Notes: generated from the sequence alone by a model not told the origin. Shown: positions 6,193-16,178, counted from the first letter of the stretch. The stretch is DNA of 34,956 nt from Bacteroidales bacterium (GCA_016935355.1 JAFGRC010000150.1:1-34956), one strand, 5' to 3'. Numbers and translations are program-made.

Positions 6193-6870
6193 ATGATAGA
6201 AGCATGTAAACTCTGCAATTTAAAATCGAAAGCCGTTTCAAAACTCAGCGATGAAGAGACTGAGCAGCTTTCCTGCAATTGTACGCTGGTGGAATTTCAG
6301 AAAAATGATTCCATAATCAGGCAGGGTAATTTTTCAACCAATGTGGCATACCTTTGCAATGGTCTGGCCAAGGTTCACATAACCGGACCCTATCATGAGC
6401 AGATTGTGCGTATCGTTAAAGCTCCAATATATCTGGGATTACCCACCACGTTCGGCAACAAGATCAATCAGTATTCGGTGACGGCAATCGGTCTGGCAGA
6501 AGTATGTTATATTGACATGACCACCTTCAAGCAGTTGTTTATGACAAATTCAGAATTTGCTTATGAGATCATGATGGAATTGTGCCGCAATGAACTGGAG
6601 GTTTTTTACCGTTGTGCCAACCGGACTCAAAAACAGATACGGGGTAAAATAGCGGATGTGCTGCTTGAGTTTTCAATTAAGATATTCAAATCTGATTCAT
6701 TCAGCATACCTTTGACACAGGAGGAAACAGGCAATCTGATTGATGCTACGCGCGAGAGCGTAAGCAAGGTACTGAAGGAGTTTGAAGCAGACGGGATCAT
6801 TTCGGTTAAAGGTCACTTCATTGAAATTAAAAATAGAGATATGCTTAATCTGATAAGCTCGAAAGGATAA
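6193..6870 (+). CDS. Crp/Fnr-family transcription regulator
   Basis: From ATG 6193 this is a 225-residue protein. An earlier in-frame ATG at 6121 would place the operator and the -7 box inside the coding region, so 6193 is preferred. A cyclic-nucleotide-binding-type beta roll (about residues 15-115) is followed by a dimer helix and a C-terminal winged HTH: IPLTQEETGNLIDATRESVSKVLKEFEADGII in two parts, with recognition residues R-E-S-V-S-K. These resemble Crp at the Arg-Glu positions and Fnr at the Ser. Cysteines occur at 5, 8, 28, 30, 55 and 105; Cys105 (EVCYID) aligns by eye with Fnr Cys122, so an iron-sulfur or thiol sensor is possible. Divergent from the sulfur/hdr operon, it is probably its regulator. 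Confidence 0.88.
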   Translation: MIEACKLCNLKSKAVSKLSDEETEQLSCNCTLVEFQKNDSIIRQGNFSTNVAYLCNGLAKVHITGPYHEQIVRIVKAPIYLGLPTTFGNKINQYSVTAIGLAEVCYIDMTTFKQLFMTNSEFAYEIMMELCRNELEVFYRCANRTQKQIRGKIADVLLEFSIKIFKSDSFSIPLTQEETGNLIDATRESVSKVLKEFEADGIISVKGHFIEIKNRDMLNLISSKG

Positions 6871-6878
6871 TCACGCTT

Positions 6879-9509
6879 TCAGGTGCTGAACATTTCTTTT
6901 TCTTGATCACGATCCGGTTCCCTGATCACGGTCCGTCCATCCACAGTATCAATTACAATGTGTGCACCGGCTTTTACCCTGTCTTCCAGTATGGCAAGCG
7001 AGATTTCGTCCATGATTTTCTTCTGTATCAGCCGTTTCAACGGTCTGGCCCCAAACTGCACGTCAAATCCTTGCTCTTCAAGATATTTCATACAATTCCG
7101 GGTAACATAAAAGCTGATTTCCTGTTTCTTCAGTACCTGTTGTAAAAGGCTCAGCTGAATCCTTATAATACCTGATATATCCGCTCTGGTCAAAGGCTTG
7201 AACATGATCAGATCATCAATCCTGTTCAGAAATTCAGGTCTTACGGTACGCTTCAGCAGGTCGAAGATCTGGTTCTTTGTATTTTCAATAATGGTTTCCG
7301 CATTGCTCTCCCTGATTTGTTCAAAATTATCCCTGATGATATCGGATCCCAGGTTTGAGGTCATGATGACAATGGTATTCTTAAAATTGGCAACCCTTCC
7401 CTTATTATCGGTCAACCGTCCGTCCTCCAGAACCTGTAAAAGAATGTTGAAGGTATCGGGATGGGCCTTTTCAATTTCATCAAGCAGTATTACGGAATAG
7501 GGTTTTCTCCTGACGGCCTCTGTAAGCTGACCACCTTCCTCATATCCGATATACCCCGGAGGGGCGCCTACCAGTCGCGATACAGCATGCCTTTCCTGGT
7601 ATTCGCTCATATCTATCCGCGTCAGCAGGTTCTCATCATTAAACAGGTACCCGGCCAGAGCACGTGCCAGTTCTGTTTTTCCGACACCGGTAGTGCCCAG
7701 GAACAGGAATGAGCCCACAGGCTTATGTGCGTCAGAGAGTCCGGTACGGCTTCTTCTGATGGCTGAAGCAACTGCATGAATCGCTTCATCCTGTCCCACG
7801 ACCCGCTTATGAAGTTCGTCTTCAATATAAAGCAGCTTTTCCTTTTCACTTTGCAGCATCCGTTTCACAGGAATACCGGTCCACCGTGAAACCACTTCGG
7901 CAATATCCTCGGAATTAATTTCCTCCCGGACCATACGTTTTCCATCCCGTTCATAATCTTTTAATTTCTGAACGGTTTCTTCCAGGCGTGCTTCTGCTTT
8001 CGGAAGCAACCCATACCGTATTTCAGCAACCTTTCCGAAATCTCCGTCGCGCTCATATCTTTCAGCCTGGTATTTCAGGTTTTCAATTTCCTGCTTCAGC
8101 TGCTGGATCTTCAGAACATCCATCTTTTCATTTTTCCATAAAGCCATCAGCTGTTTGCGTTCATCTTCAAACTGTGCAAGCTGATTGCTGATGCTTTGTA
8201 CACGCATCTGATCCTTCTCCCGTTTGAATGCTTCTTTCTCAATCTCAAGCTGCTGTATTTTCCTGTCAAGTGTATCGATTTCCTCCGGTTTGGAATTCAT
8301 TTCCAGCCTGAGACGTGCAGCAGCTTCATCAATCAGATCGATTGCCTTGTCCGGCAGGAAACGGTCGCTTATATACCTCATGGAAAGCTGAACGGAGGCT
8401 ACAATGGCCTCATCCATAATGCGGATCTTGTGGTAGTTTTCGTACCGTTCCTTTATGCCGCGAAGGATCGAAATAGCATCCTCTTCATCGGGTTCATCAA
8501 CATATACTTTCTGAAATCGCCGTTCCAGTGCCTTGTCCTTTTCAAAATACTTCTGGTATTCATTTAGAGTGGTGGCACCAACAGATCTCAGGTCTCCCTT
8601 AGCCAGGGCCGGCTTCAGTATATTGGCCGCATCCATGGCGCTTTCACCGCCACCACCGGCACCAACCAGCGTATGAATCTCATCAATGAATAAAATGATC
8701 CTGCCATCGGAAGCCACAACCTCCTTTACAACGGCCTTCAGTCTTTCTTCAAATTCACCCTTGTATTTTGCACCTGCCAGCAAAGTACCCATGTCAAGTG
8801 AGTATATTTCCTTTGACAACAAATCATCAGGAACATCGCCATTTACAATGCGAAATGCTATACCTTCTGCAATAGCGGTCTTTCCGACACCAGCTTCACC
8901 AACGAGTATCGGATTGTTTTTGGTGCGTCTCGACAAAATCTGCAACACCCGCCGGATTTCATCCTCCCTGCCGATAACGGGATCAAGCTTACCGTTTTTC
9001 GCCCGCTCATTCAGATTGATCGCATATTTTGCGAGTGCGTGGTAAGTTTCTTCGGCAGACTGGCTGGTGACCCTGCTGCCCTTGCGGAGCTCATTGATTG
9101 CAGCTTTTGCATCCCTGATGTTCAACCCACTGTCCTTTAACAGATCGGACACGTCACAGGATACCTGTATCATGCCGAGTAACATGTGCTCCAGTGAAAC
9201 ATATTCATCGTTAAAATCCTTAAGAGACTGTTCTGCTTTCAACAATGCTTTGTTCGCCTGATCCGACAGATAAACCTGTCCGCCACTGACCCTGGGATAC
9301 GTATTTAAAATATTGATCAGATCGTTTTCCAGTTTCTGTTCATTCACACCCAGCTTTTTAAAAATGAAGGGCAGGACATATTCATCGATTTCCCACATAG
9401 CCTTCAGCAGATGCCCGCATTCTATGGCCTGGTGTTCTCTTTCAACAGCCATCTGATGAGCCCGTTGCACGGCTTCCTGAGATTTTATGGTAAATTTATC
9501 AAATTGCAT
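6879..9509 (-). CDS. clpB: ClpB disaggregase (AAA+ chaperone)
   Basis: From ATG 9509 the protein is 876 residues, typical of ClpB. A start at 9533 is also open, but 9509 has AAAGAGAG upstream and gives the expected beginning [15 protein letters not shown]. The N-terminal Clp domain is followed by AAA-1 with Walker [10 protein letters not shown] and Walker B ILFIDEIH, a long coiled-coil middle domain (roughly residues 400-530) that separates ClpB from ClpA/ClpC, and AAA-2 with [11 protein letters not shown] and [13 protein letters not shown]. It rescues aggregated proteins in the cytoplasm with DnaK. It is monocistronic; its stop lies 9 bases from the convergent regulator stop. Confidence 0.97.
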   Translation of the reverse strand: MQFDKFTIKSQEAVQRAHQMAVEREHQAIECGHLLKAMWEIDEYVLPFIFKKLGVNEQKLENDLINILNTYPRVSGGQVYLSDQANKALLKAEQSLKDFNDEYVSLEHMLLGMIQVSCDVSDLLKDSGLNIRDAKAAINELRKGSRVTSQSAEETYHALAKYAINLNERAKNGKLDPVIGREDEIRRVLQILSRRTKNNPILVGEAGVGKTAIAEGIAFRIVNGDVPDDLLSKEIYSLDMGTLLAGAKYKGEFEERLKAVVKEVVASDGRIILFIDEIHTLVGAGGGGESAMDAANILKPALAKGDLRSVGATTLNEYQKYFEKDKALERRFQKVYVDEPDEEDAISILRGIKERYENYHKIRIMDEAIVASVQLSMRYISDRFLPDKAIDLIDEAAARLRLEMNSKPEEIDTLDRKIQQLEIEKEAFKREKDQMRVQSISNQLAQFEDERKQLMALWKNEKMDVLKIQQLKQEIENLKYQAERYERDGDFGKVAEIRYGLLPKAEARLEETVQKLKDYERDGKRMVREEINSEDIAEVVSRWTGIPVKRMLQSEKEKLLYIEDELHKRVVGQDEAIHAVASAIRRSRTGLSDAHKPVGSFLFLGTTGVGKTELARALAGYLFNDENLLTRIDMSEYQERHAVSRLVGAPPGYIGYEEGGQLTEAVRRKPYSVILLDEIEKAHPDTFNILLQVLEDGRLTDNKGRVANFKNTIVIMTSNLGSDIIRDNFEQIRESNAETIIENTKNQIFDLLKRTVRPEFLNRIDDLIMFKPLTRADISGIIRIQLSLLQQVLKKQEISFYVTRNCMKYLEEQGFDVQFGARPLKRLIQKKIMDEISLAILEDRVKAGAHIVIDTVDGRTVIREPDRDQEKEMFST

Positions 9510-9603
9510 TTGCTCTCTTTTATTAAAATTCAATGTTCATCATTATACAAGAGTTATACCATAATGATTGAATGGACAAAAAGTCAGATTTCCCGTGTAC
9601 GCA

Positions 9604-9624
9604 TCCGGACACAATCTGTCCGGA
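9604..9624. promoter_or_regulatory. Perfect GC-rich inverted repeat in the clpB upstream region
   Basis: TCCGGACA (9604-9611) and TGTCCGGA (9617-9624) are perfect 8-bp arms around the loop CAATC. It lies in the divergent region between clpB and a small secreted-protein gene, 95 bases before the clpB start. Neither strand has a following T run, so it is not a standard terminator. An operator or leader hairpin is possible. It does not match the CIRCE heat-shock operator. Confidence 0.4.
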
Positions 9625-9736
9625 ATCAAAACAATTAACGGTATGTTAAAATTAATGTATTATATTGATTTAAAGTTTTTTACAAGTTTTGGCATACTTT
9701 GTGCGAATTTGTGTTCAAAGCATTAAGAACAATAAA

Positions 9737-10219
9737 ATGAAAACTAAAAAGAACTCCGCATTAACCATCAGAATGGTAACCCTGATATTGGCTGCAGGTA
9801 TAGTTGCACCTGCTTTTTCAGCAGACACATTAAATGTGAAAAGTGAAGCTGTTAAGGATTTTGAATTTGATGCAGTTAAAAAAAGACTTAACAACTGGAC
9901 AGAAGAACTGAAATCAGCCATTGTTTATGAAGCACCTGCCACAGACATAATTTATAATGAAAAAACAATTATATCCGACAGACTGGATCAGTTGAACGGT
10001 GAGCTGGAAAACAATCTGAGATACGCTGTTTCGGCATTTGAACCTGTTTATCCATTAAGTAATGATTATATGGATGCTGTGGCGCGTATAGATGAGTTCT
10101 CAAAAGCTGTTGAAAAAACGTTGGCATATAAAGTTCCTTTCGATCAACCTGCTGATATAAACAGTGGAATTACAGCCGTTTATGAATGGACGGGCACTCC
10201 GGCTGCCAAAACTGAATAA
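9737..10219 (+). CDS. Small secreted protein of unknown function
   Basis: From ATG 9737 this is 160 residues. A start at 9689 is open but adds residues before a clear signal peptide: MKTKKNSALTIRM, hydrophobic VTLILAAGIVAPAF, cleavage probably after SA in AFSADT. The mature part is about 130 residues, mostly helical and acidic (FDAVKKRLNNWTEELKSAI, ISDRLDQLNGELENNLRYA, DAVARIDEFSKAVEKTLAY), with no cysteines and no lipobox. It is probably periplasmic or extracellular. No family is recognised. It is divergent from clpB and convergent with the CHAD gene. Confidence 0.7.
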   Translation: MKTKKNSALTIRMVTLILAAGIVAPAFSADTLNVKSEAVKDFEFDAVKKRLNNWTEELKSAIVYEAPATDIIYNEKTIISDRLDQLNGELENNLRYAVSAFEPVYPLSNDYMDAVARIDEFSKAVEKTLAYKVPFDQPADINSGITAVYEWTGTPAAKTE

Positions 10220-10392
10220 AGTGTCATATTCACAATATCAGCATTTAATTAAGCAATTGCAGGTGTGTATTTGTTTCACTGTTTTACCACAGGGAAGATG
10301 ATGCAGCCGCCAGAAACGCCATCAAAACTGCAATATTCAGCGGAGCGGGTTTCATCATTGGAGAATGGCTTGATAAGTTCATAAATAAACAA

Positions 10393-10408
10393 GCCGCTAA
10401 CCGGCGGC
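10393..10408 (-). terminator. Candidate terminator hairpin at the end of the CHAD gene
   Basis: GCCGC (10393-10397) pairs with GCGGC (10404-10408) around a 6-nt loop. On the minus strand the stem is followed by TTGTTTATTTA. The CHAD stop codon lies inside the hairpin. The stem is short and the T run interrupted, so this is a weak call. Confidence 0.35.
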
Positions 10409-11395
10409 ATTAAAAGCGGATGTGCACCAATAGGCTGTGATCCGGTTTGAAAAAGCGCCCGGTTTTTCAGCAAAGACTTTAAGTGCAAGGGGCCACACCA
10501 GCTTCTGTGTATATTGACGCTCTTTCCTGATAAAGTGTATAAGCGGTTCAAATCCTGCTTTTTCAGCATGATAATTGCTGAAGATCATGCTTTCGAGCTC
10601 GGCCATATCATGTTCAACACCGAGTCTCTCTCCAAGCGTATCAAGCTGGCGTACAAACAGACCTATTGCCGGAGGCCATAAAGGTCGTAAAATGATCATC
10701 TGATTCCAGAGGTACTTGACCGGCTTTCTGAAACTGTGGATGTTTTCGGAAGCAGGCTGACTCATGGCACGCTGAAGATTTACCAGACATCTCTTGTACA
10801 TTCTCCGGAGTCCGGCCGCAAGCATTGCAAAGTCGCACTCAAATTCAGGGAGCATGGTAATTTTCTTTTTATTAGCTTTTAACAAAAGGGTAATTGAGCG
10901 GAGCATCTGATGTTCTGACAGTTTTTCACGGACCATTTCCTTGTGGTTCATTTGCAGCTGGTGAACCAGATCCCCGTATTGCTTTTTATTACCTTTTAAT
11001 TTGTTTCCGGTCACGCTCGTGTTTAATGTTTTTATGTTGACCGAACTGATTCTGATATCAGAAAGACTGCGGCTTATATCCCGGTAAAGGGTATTCTCAT
11101 GCTGATAAATTTCTTCACCGATGGCAGTCCTGTATAGTTTAAGCAATGCTCTGGAACGTTTCATGGTTTTTCTGACCTCATGAATGACAACATCAGCATT
11201 TTTAACTGATCTTGATCTGCTCAGCGACAGGGCGTGATCATTCAGTCCGGACAACAATCTCAAAAATCCGGATTCCAATGATTGTGATCTAATAAGCTTA
11301 TAATCAACAGGATAATTTTTATTTTGAGGCATTCTGCAGGAATTATTTATTTGCGTTTCCATCCACCTGTTGGTTGAAAATCCATACTTTTGCAT
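10397..11395 (-). CDS. CHAD-domain protein
   Basis: Up to 332 residues of helical protein with the histidine-rich CHAD pattern twice: VIHEVRKTMKRSRALLKLYR (about residues 70-89) and NIHSFRKPVKYLWNQM (about residue 217), followed by LDTLGERLGVEHDMAELE. CHAD domains bind polyphosphate; in other bacteria they associate with polyphosphate granules or follow CYTH/thiamine-triphosphatase domains. No CYTH domain is fused and no ppk/ppx gene is in view. The start is uncertain: ATGs at 11395, 11362 and 11332 are all open. The first would overlap the -7 box of the divergent tex gene, so a later one is plausible. Confidence 0.82.
   Translation of the reverse strand: MQKYGFSTNRWMETQINNSCRMPQNKNYPVDYKLIRSQSLESGFLRLLSGLNDHALSLSRSRSVKNADVVIHEVRKTMKRSRALLKLYRTAIGEEIYQHENTLYRDISRSLSDIRISSVNIKTLNTSVTGNKLKGNKKQYGDLVHQLQMNHKEMVREKLSEHQMLRSITLLLKANKKKITMLPEFECDFAMLAAGLRRMYKRCLVNLQRAMSQPASENIHSFRKPVKYLWNQMIILRPLWPPAIGLFVRQLDTLGERLGVEHDMAELESMIFSNYHAEKAGFEPLIHFIRKERQYTQKLVWPLALKVFAEKPGAFSNRITAYWCTSAFNAAG
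11385..11392 (+). promoter_or_regulatory. Bacteroidota -7 element (TACTTTTG) upstream of tex
   Basis: TACTTTTG is an exact TAnnTTTG match, 42 bases before ATG 11435 of tex. No convincing -33 TTTG is seen at the standard distance. Its position also argues that the TTG at 11390, in frame with tex, is not the start codon. Confidence 0.45.
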
Positions 11396-11434
11396 CGTAA
11401 TTTACAAATTTCGGATCAATTATTAAAACTGAAA

Positions 11435-13567
11435 ATGGATTGGGGTCAAGCCATCAGCGAACGTTTAAAACTTGCCTTGTGGCAGGTCGAGAATACTGTA
11501 GAACTTTGGAACAAGGATGCCACGATTCCTTTTATCAGCCGATACCGGAAAGAAGCAACGGGAAGCTTAAATGAAACTGAAGTCTCTGCCGTCATTGATC
11601 AGTACAGGAAAATCGTGGAGCTGGACAAGCGCCGGGAAACCATTTTCAGGACAATTGTGGAACAGGGCAAATTAACGGACGAACTCAGGTTGAAACTCAT
11701 TCATGCTGCTTCCATGGCAGAACTGGAGGATTTATACCTGCCCCATAAACCGAAGAAAAAAACACGTGCCATGCTGGCCAGGGAAAAAGGACTGGAGCTG
11801 CTGGCAGATGCAATTATGAAACAACAGGAAAACAATTTTTCTGCATATGCCGAAAAATTCATAAATGACCAGGTGAAAACCGTTGCGGAAGCTTTACAGG
11901 GTGCGCGTGATATCATTGCTGAACGCGTCAGTGAAAATCAAAATGCCCGGAATGAGGTTCGCCGATTATTTTCCCGGACTGCCATCATTGCATCACATGT
12001 GATGAAGGGTAAAGAAAACGAGGGTGTGAAATACACCGATTATTTCGATTTCAGTGAGCTGCTTCACCGATGTCCCTCCCACAGGCTCCTGGCGATCTAC
12101 AGGGCAGAATCAGAAGGAATTCTCAGGGTCAGCATTGAACCTGATGAAAAACATGCCCTGGAAAGTTTATCATCCCTGTTCATTAAAAGCAAGGGAGAAC
12201 ATGCAACGCATATGTTAAGAGCAATCGCCGATTCTTATAAAAGACTCTTAAAACCTTCCATGGAAAACGAATTCAGGGCTTTTTCAAAGGAATCGGCTGA
12301 TGCACAGGCAATTCAGGTCTTTGCTGAAAATCTCAGGCAACTGCTTATGGCTCCGCCTCTGGGCAAGGCACGTGTACTTGCAATTGATCCCGGTTACAGA
12401 TCGGGCTGCAAAATTGTTTGTCTCGACGAACAAGGCAGCTTGTTGCACAATGAAACCATATTCCCCCACCCGCCGCAAAATGAATTAAAAACAGCAGGAA
12501 AAAAAATATCCACGATGGTAAACGCTTATAAAATAGACGCAATTGCAGTCGGGAACGGCACTGCCGGTCGGGAGACCGAATCCTTTCTCAAAAGGATCAA
12601 ATTTGACCGGCAGATCAGGATATTTATTGTAAGTGAGGCAGGAGCCTCAGTTTATTCCGCCTCGAAAACTGCCCGTGAGGAGTTACCTTCTTATGACGTC
12701 ACGGTTCGCGGAGCTGTTTCCATCGGAAGACGGCTGATCGATCCACTTGCCGAACTGGTAAAAATAGATCCTAAGGCTATAGGAGTTGGTCAATACCAGC
12801 ATGACGTCGATCAGAATAAATTAAAAGAATCGCTTGACCGGATGGTGGAAAGCTGTGTGAATGCTGTTGGTGTGGACGTCAATACAGCCAGCAAACACCT
12901 GCTGACTTATATTTCAGGACTTGGACACGCATTGGCTCAAAATATTGTTGCATACAGAAGCGAACATGGACCTTTTAAAACGCGGGAAGAATTCAAACAC
13001 ATACCGCGTATGGGTACCAAAGCTTTTGAATTGTCAGCGGGATTTCTGAGGATTCGGGATGGTATCGATCCTCTTGACAACAGTTCAGTGCATCCGGAAA
13101 GCTATTATATCGTAAAAAAAATAGCCCGTGACCTGAACCGCAGCATACCGGAAATCATGAACGATGCAGGACTTAAAAATATGGTGAAGATGGAAAAGTA
13201 TGTTGACGGCAAAACCGGGATTCCGACTTTGTCAGATATTCTGGACGAACTCACGAAACCCGGACGTGATCCCCGACAGTCGGCGAAAATACTTGAATTT
13301 GCCGGAAACATTCATTCCATTGAGGACGTTAAACCGGGCATGATTTTACCCGGAATTGTCACCAATATCACCGGTTTTGGTGTTTTTGTTGATATCGGCA
13401 TAAAAGAAAACGGACTGATTCATATTTCGCAGGTGGCTGACCGCTACGTCAGCAATCCTGCGGATGTTGTAAAGCTCCATCAACATTTGAAAGTGAAGGT
13501 ACTTGAGGTTGATCTGAACCGCAAGCGGATCCAGCTGACTTTAAAAGAATCAGAAACCGGTATATAA
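11435..13567 (+). CDS. tex: Tex-family RNA-binding transcription accessory protein
   Basis: From ATG 11435 (MDWGQAISERLK) the protein is 710 residues, normal for Tex. An N-terminal helical domain includes the conserved TIPFISRYRKEATGSLNE. A YqgF/RuvX-like RNase H fold follows (RVLAIDPGYRSGCKIVCLD, about residue 310). Then come helix-hairpin-helix segments (NTASKHLLTYISGLGHALA; FKTREEFKHIPRMG) and a C-terminal S1 domain (GMILPGIVTNITGFGVFVDI to KRIQLTL). Tex binds nucleic acid and affects transcription and ribosome rescue. It is single-gene and divergent from the CHAD gene. Confidence 0.95.
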   Translation: MDWGQAISERLKLALWQVENTVELWNKDATIPFISRYRKEATGSLNETEVSAVIDQYRKIVELDKRRETIFRTIVEQGKLTDELRLKLIHAASMAELEDLYLPHKPKKKTRAMLAREKGLELLADAIMKQQENNFSAYAEKFINDQVKTVAEALQGARDIIAERVSENQNARNEVRRLFSRTAIIASHVMKGKENEGVKYTDYFDFSELLHRCPSHRLLAIYRAESEGILRVSIEPDEKHALESLSSLFIKSKGEHATHMLRAIADSYKRLLKPSMENEFRAFSKESADAQAIQVFAENLRQLLMAPPLGKARVLAIDPGYRSGCKIVCLDEQGSLLHNETIFPHPPQNELKTAGKKISTMVNAYKIDAIAVGNGTAGRETESFLKRIKFDRQIRIFIVSEAGASVYSASKTAREELPSYDVTVRGAVSIGRRLIDPLAELVKIDPKAIGVGQYQHDVDQNKLKESLDRMVESCVNAVGVDVNTASKHLLTYISGLGHALAQNIVAYRSEHGPFKTREEFKHIPRMGTKAFELSAGFLRIRDGIDPLDNSSVHPESYYIVKKIARDLNRSIPEIMNDAGLKNMVKMEKYVDGKTGIPTLSDILDELTKPGRDPRQSAKILEFAGNIHSIEDVKPGMILPGIVTNITGFGVFVDIGIKENGLIHISQVADRYVSNPADVVKLHQHLKVKVLEVDLNRKRIQLTLKESETGI

Positions 13568-13587
13568 AATCAGGAATTGATAATCAG

Positions 13588-13602
13588 TGCCTTTGTAAGG
13601 CA
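13588..13602. terminator. Weak hairpin between tex and rpoD
   Basis: TGCCTT and AAGGCA form a 6-bp stem with a 3-nt loop, 20 bases after the tex stop in the convergent gap with rpoD. No T run follows on either strand, so termination is possible but not demonstrated. Confidence 0.25.
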
Positions 13603-13672
13603 GCATATAATCCCTTGAAGAATTACAATATATAAAGAAGTCATACAAGAGGATCCGGGTGTTCCAGTACCA

Positions 13673-14533
13673 TTAACCCAGATAAGTCTTCAGAAGTTTG
13701 CTTCTTGATGTATGGCGCAAACGCCGGATGGCTTTTTCCTTGATCTGTCGGACTCTTTCTCTTGTCAGGTCAAATTTTTCACCTATTTCTTCGAGTGTCA
13801 TCTCCTGTACACCGATACCAAAGAAATACTTAATAATGTCCCTTTCACGCTCAGTAAGCGTGGACAGCGCCCTGTCAATTTCTTTTATCAGTGATTCACT
13901 GATCAGGGTCTTATCCGCCTTGGGTGAATCATGATTGATCATGATATCGAGCAGACTGTTATCCTCCCCTTCTGCAAAGGGAGCATCTACTGATACATGC
14001 CTGCCGGACACCTTAAGGGTATCGGATACCTTTTCCTTGGGCAGTTCCAGGGCATCGGCCAGTTCCTCGGGAGTGGGTGTGCGCTCAAATTCCTGTTCAA
14101 ACTTTGAAAAAGCCTTGTTTATTTTATTTAATGAACCAACCTGGTTCAGAGGCAGTCTCACAATCCGGGATTGTTCGGCCAGTGCCTGAAGAATGGATTG
14201 CCTGATCCACCATACGGCGTAAGAAATGAATTTAAAGCCACGTGTTTCGTCGAATTTTTCAGCAGCCTTGATCAATCCCAGATTCCCTTCATTGATCAGG
14301 TCAGGAAGGCTTAATCCCTGGTTCTGATATTGCTTGGCTACCGATACGACAAACCTTAAATTAGCCCGGGTCAGTTTTTCAAGTGCATCCTTATCACCTT
14401 TTTTAATGCGTTGGGCAAGCTCGACTTCTTCTTCCACCGTGATCAGCTCTTCTTTGCCAATCTCCTGCAGGTACTTGTCCAACGAAGCACTCTCCCTGTT
14501 TGTGATCGATTTTGTGATTTTTAACTGTCTCAT
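13673..14533 (-). CDS. rpoD: Primary sigma factor, short Bacteroidota type
   Basis: The 286-residue sigma-70 factor lacks the long region 1.1 and non-conserved insert of proteobacterial RpoD, as is usual for Bacteroidota primary sigma (sigma-ABfr). Visible are region 1.2 ([16 protein letters not shown]), region 2 ([48 protein letters not shown]), region 3 and region 4.2 ([20 protein letters not shown]). It directs RNA polymerase to housekeeping promoters of the TAnnTTTG type, several examples of which occur in this window. A GGGAAG stretch precedes the ATG. Confidence 0.96.
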   Translation of the reverse strand: MRQLKITKSITNRESASLDKYLQEIGKEELITVEEEVELAQRIKKGDKDALEKLTRANLRFVVSVAKQYQNQGLSLPDLINEGNLGLIKAAEKFDETRGFKFISYAVWWIRQSILQALAEQSRIVRLPLNQVGSLNKINKAFSKFEQEFERTPTPEELADALELPKEKVSDTLKVSGRHVSVDAPFAEGEDNSLLDIMINHDSPKADKTLISESLIKEIDRALSTLTERERDIIKYFFGIGVQEMTLEEIGEKFDLTRERVRQIKEKAIRRLRHTSRSKLLKTYLG

Positions 14534-14597
14534 CTTCCCTGAAAAATTTGTGCGAATTTATGGTATTTTATTATCAATATCACAATAAATTAATGAC

Positions 14598-14625
14598 AAA
14601 AAAAGGGCTTGCGAACTGCAAGCCC
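14598..14625 (-). terminator. Rho-independent terminator of the htrA/degP gene
   Basis: GGGCTTGC (14605-14612) and GCAAGCCC (14618-14625) form a perfect 8-bp stem with a 5-nt loop. On the minus strand it is followed by seven T (14604-14598). It lies 29 bases after the protease stop codon and insulates rpoD downstream. Confidence 0.9.
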
Positions 14626-14653
14626 AAATTTGTCAATTCCTTATTCGTTGCAT

Positions 14654-16081
14654 CTACAGTCCAAAGGCATAATATGCCACAGTTCCGTCAGGATATACTC
14701 CTTCTAATAATACGCCACCCCTTACTGATTTTAGTAGGCTATTCAGTTCTTCGACGGAATCGACCTGTTGATTGTTGATTTTGGTTATGATGAAGCCGGA
14801 CCTTACCCCTTCATTCCTCAACTTGCCTTCCTGAACCTCAAGTACCTTAACACCGCCTGATATTCCCAGTTTTTCCCTTTCCTGTCTGCTCGGCACGTCG
14901 AATGTCGCGCCAAGTAAGTTACTTATGTTTTCCGCCTGAACAATACTGGTACTCCCTTGCACATTACGTAATACCACTGAAAATTGTTGCGTTTTGTTAT
15001 TTCTTTTTGCGGTTACAGTGATTTTATCGCCCGGTCTGAAGCGCCCCACCATTTCCTGAAGCTCGGAAGGACTGTTCACTTTATTATCGTTAATTGCCGT
15101 AACAACATCACCGGTTCTGATCCCTGCTTCTTCAGCAGCACTTCCTGTATTTACTTCCGAAATGTAAACGCCTTCCATATTGTCCAGATTGTATTCCCTT
15201 GCCAAGTTGGCATTAATTTCCCTGATGGTCACACCCATCATTGCACGTTGAACCGTGCCGAACTCGATCAGGTCTTTCACTACCTTTTCTACAATGCTTG
15301 CCGGAATGGCAAATGAAATGCCTACATTACCCCCGGATGGGGTTATAATGGCGGAAGTGATCCCGATCATTTCCCCTCTGAGGTTGACCAGGGCACCTCC
15401 ACTGTTACCGCTGTTCACAGCAGCGTCAGTCTGGATAAAAGATTCAATAGCCAGGTCTTCATTATTGATTTCTACATTTCTGCTCTTGGCACTGACAATA
15501 CCTGCCGTTACCGTTGATACAATATTATAGGGATTACCCACTGCCAAAACCCATTCTCCGACCTTCACCGCATCGGAATTGCCAAAAGGAATGAAATGAA
15601 GATCATCTGCCTGAATCTTTAACAGGGCAAGATCCGTTGAAGGATCCGTTCCGACAAGTTCAGCAGTGAATTCGCGTTTGTCATAAAGCACAACGGTAAT
15701 GTTCTGGGAATTCTCAATCACATGGTTGTTGGTAACAATATATCCGTTTTCAGATATAATGACCCCCGATCCGTATGCCTCAACATTTCTTTGAACGCCA
15801 CCATAACGGTCACCGTAAAAGAAATCATATATCGGATTGCGGTATGAAACGGTTGATTGCGTCGTCACATGTACAACTGCATTTACCGTCTTTTCAGCAG
15901 CAATGGTAAAATCATTGGAGCTGTCCAGAGCAGTCGTCAGACTGACCATTTGTGCAGGTTCCTGCACCCGGGTGATCACAGTTTTTTCAGTATCGTCAAT
16001 CAATGCAGAATAGGCAAAAACGGCGATCAGTCCACCCAAAACCGCTACCACAACAAATGCTAAAAGTTGGTTCCTTTTCAT
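14654..16081 (-). CDS. degP: HtrA/DegP-type periplasmic serine protease
   Basis: The 475-residue protein starts with a signal anchor or signal peptide (MKRNQLLAFVVVAVLGGLIA). The trypsin-like domain has the triad His120 (VTNNHVIE), Asp150 (STDLALL) and Ser227 (NSGNSGGAL). Two PDZ domains follow: the first at about residues 285-370 (MMGVTIREINANLA; GSAAEEAGIRTGDVV), and a shorter second at the C-terminus (GVKVLEVQEGKLRNEGVRSGFII). HtrA/DegP degrades misfolded envelope proteins. DegP, DegQ and DegS types cannot be separated from sequence alone, though two PDZ domains favour DegP/DegQ. The gene has its own terminator and probably its own promoter. Confidence 0.95.
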   Translation of the reverse strand: MKRNQLLAFVVVAVLGGLIAVFAYSALIDDTEKTVITRVQEPAQMVSLTTALDSSNDFTIAAEKTVNAVVHVTTQSTVSYRNPIYDFFYGDRYGGVQRNVEAYGSGVIISENGYIVTNNHVIENSQNITVVLYDKREFTAELVGTDPSTDLALLKIQADDLHFIPFGNSDAVKVGEWVLAVGNPYNIVSTVTAGIVSAKSRNVEINNEDLAIESFIQTDAAVNSGNSGGALVNLRGEMIGITSAIITPSGGNVGISFAIPASIVEKVVKDLIEFGTVQRAMMGVTIREINANLAREYNLDNMEGVYISEVNTGSAAEEAGIRTGDVVTAINDNKVNSPSELQEMVGRFRPGDKITVTAKRNNKTQQFSVVLRNVQGSTSIVQAENISNLLGATFDVPSRQEREKLGISGGVKVLEVQEGKLRNEGVRSGFIITKINNQQVDSVEELNSLLKSVRGGVLLEGVYPDGTVAYYAFGL

Positions 16082-16170
16082 TTCTTTAAAAATTGGTTGT
16101 CTTTTCTAAAATCTTGATTTGAGTTTATATATAAAACCAAATTTGTCTTGATTTTATACCTCATTAACAT

Positions 16171-16178
16171 CAAATTTA
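16171..16178 (-). promoter_or_regulatory. Bacteroidota -7 element upstream of degP
   Basis: On the minus strand TAAATTTG (16178-16171) matches TAnnTTTG exactly, about 90 bases before the protease ATG. No clear -33 element is seen. The region is AT-rich, so a chance match is possible. Confidence 0.35.

Noticed and set aside
10276-10569. 97-codon minus-strand open frame overlapping the CHAD gene end
   Set aside because: It overlaps the CHAD reading frame by 173 bases and has no recognisable content. The CHAD protein has a normal end, so there is no need to invoke a frameshift.
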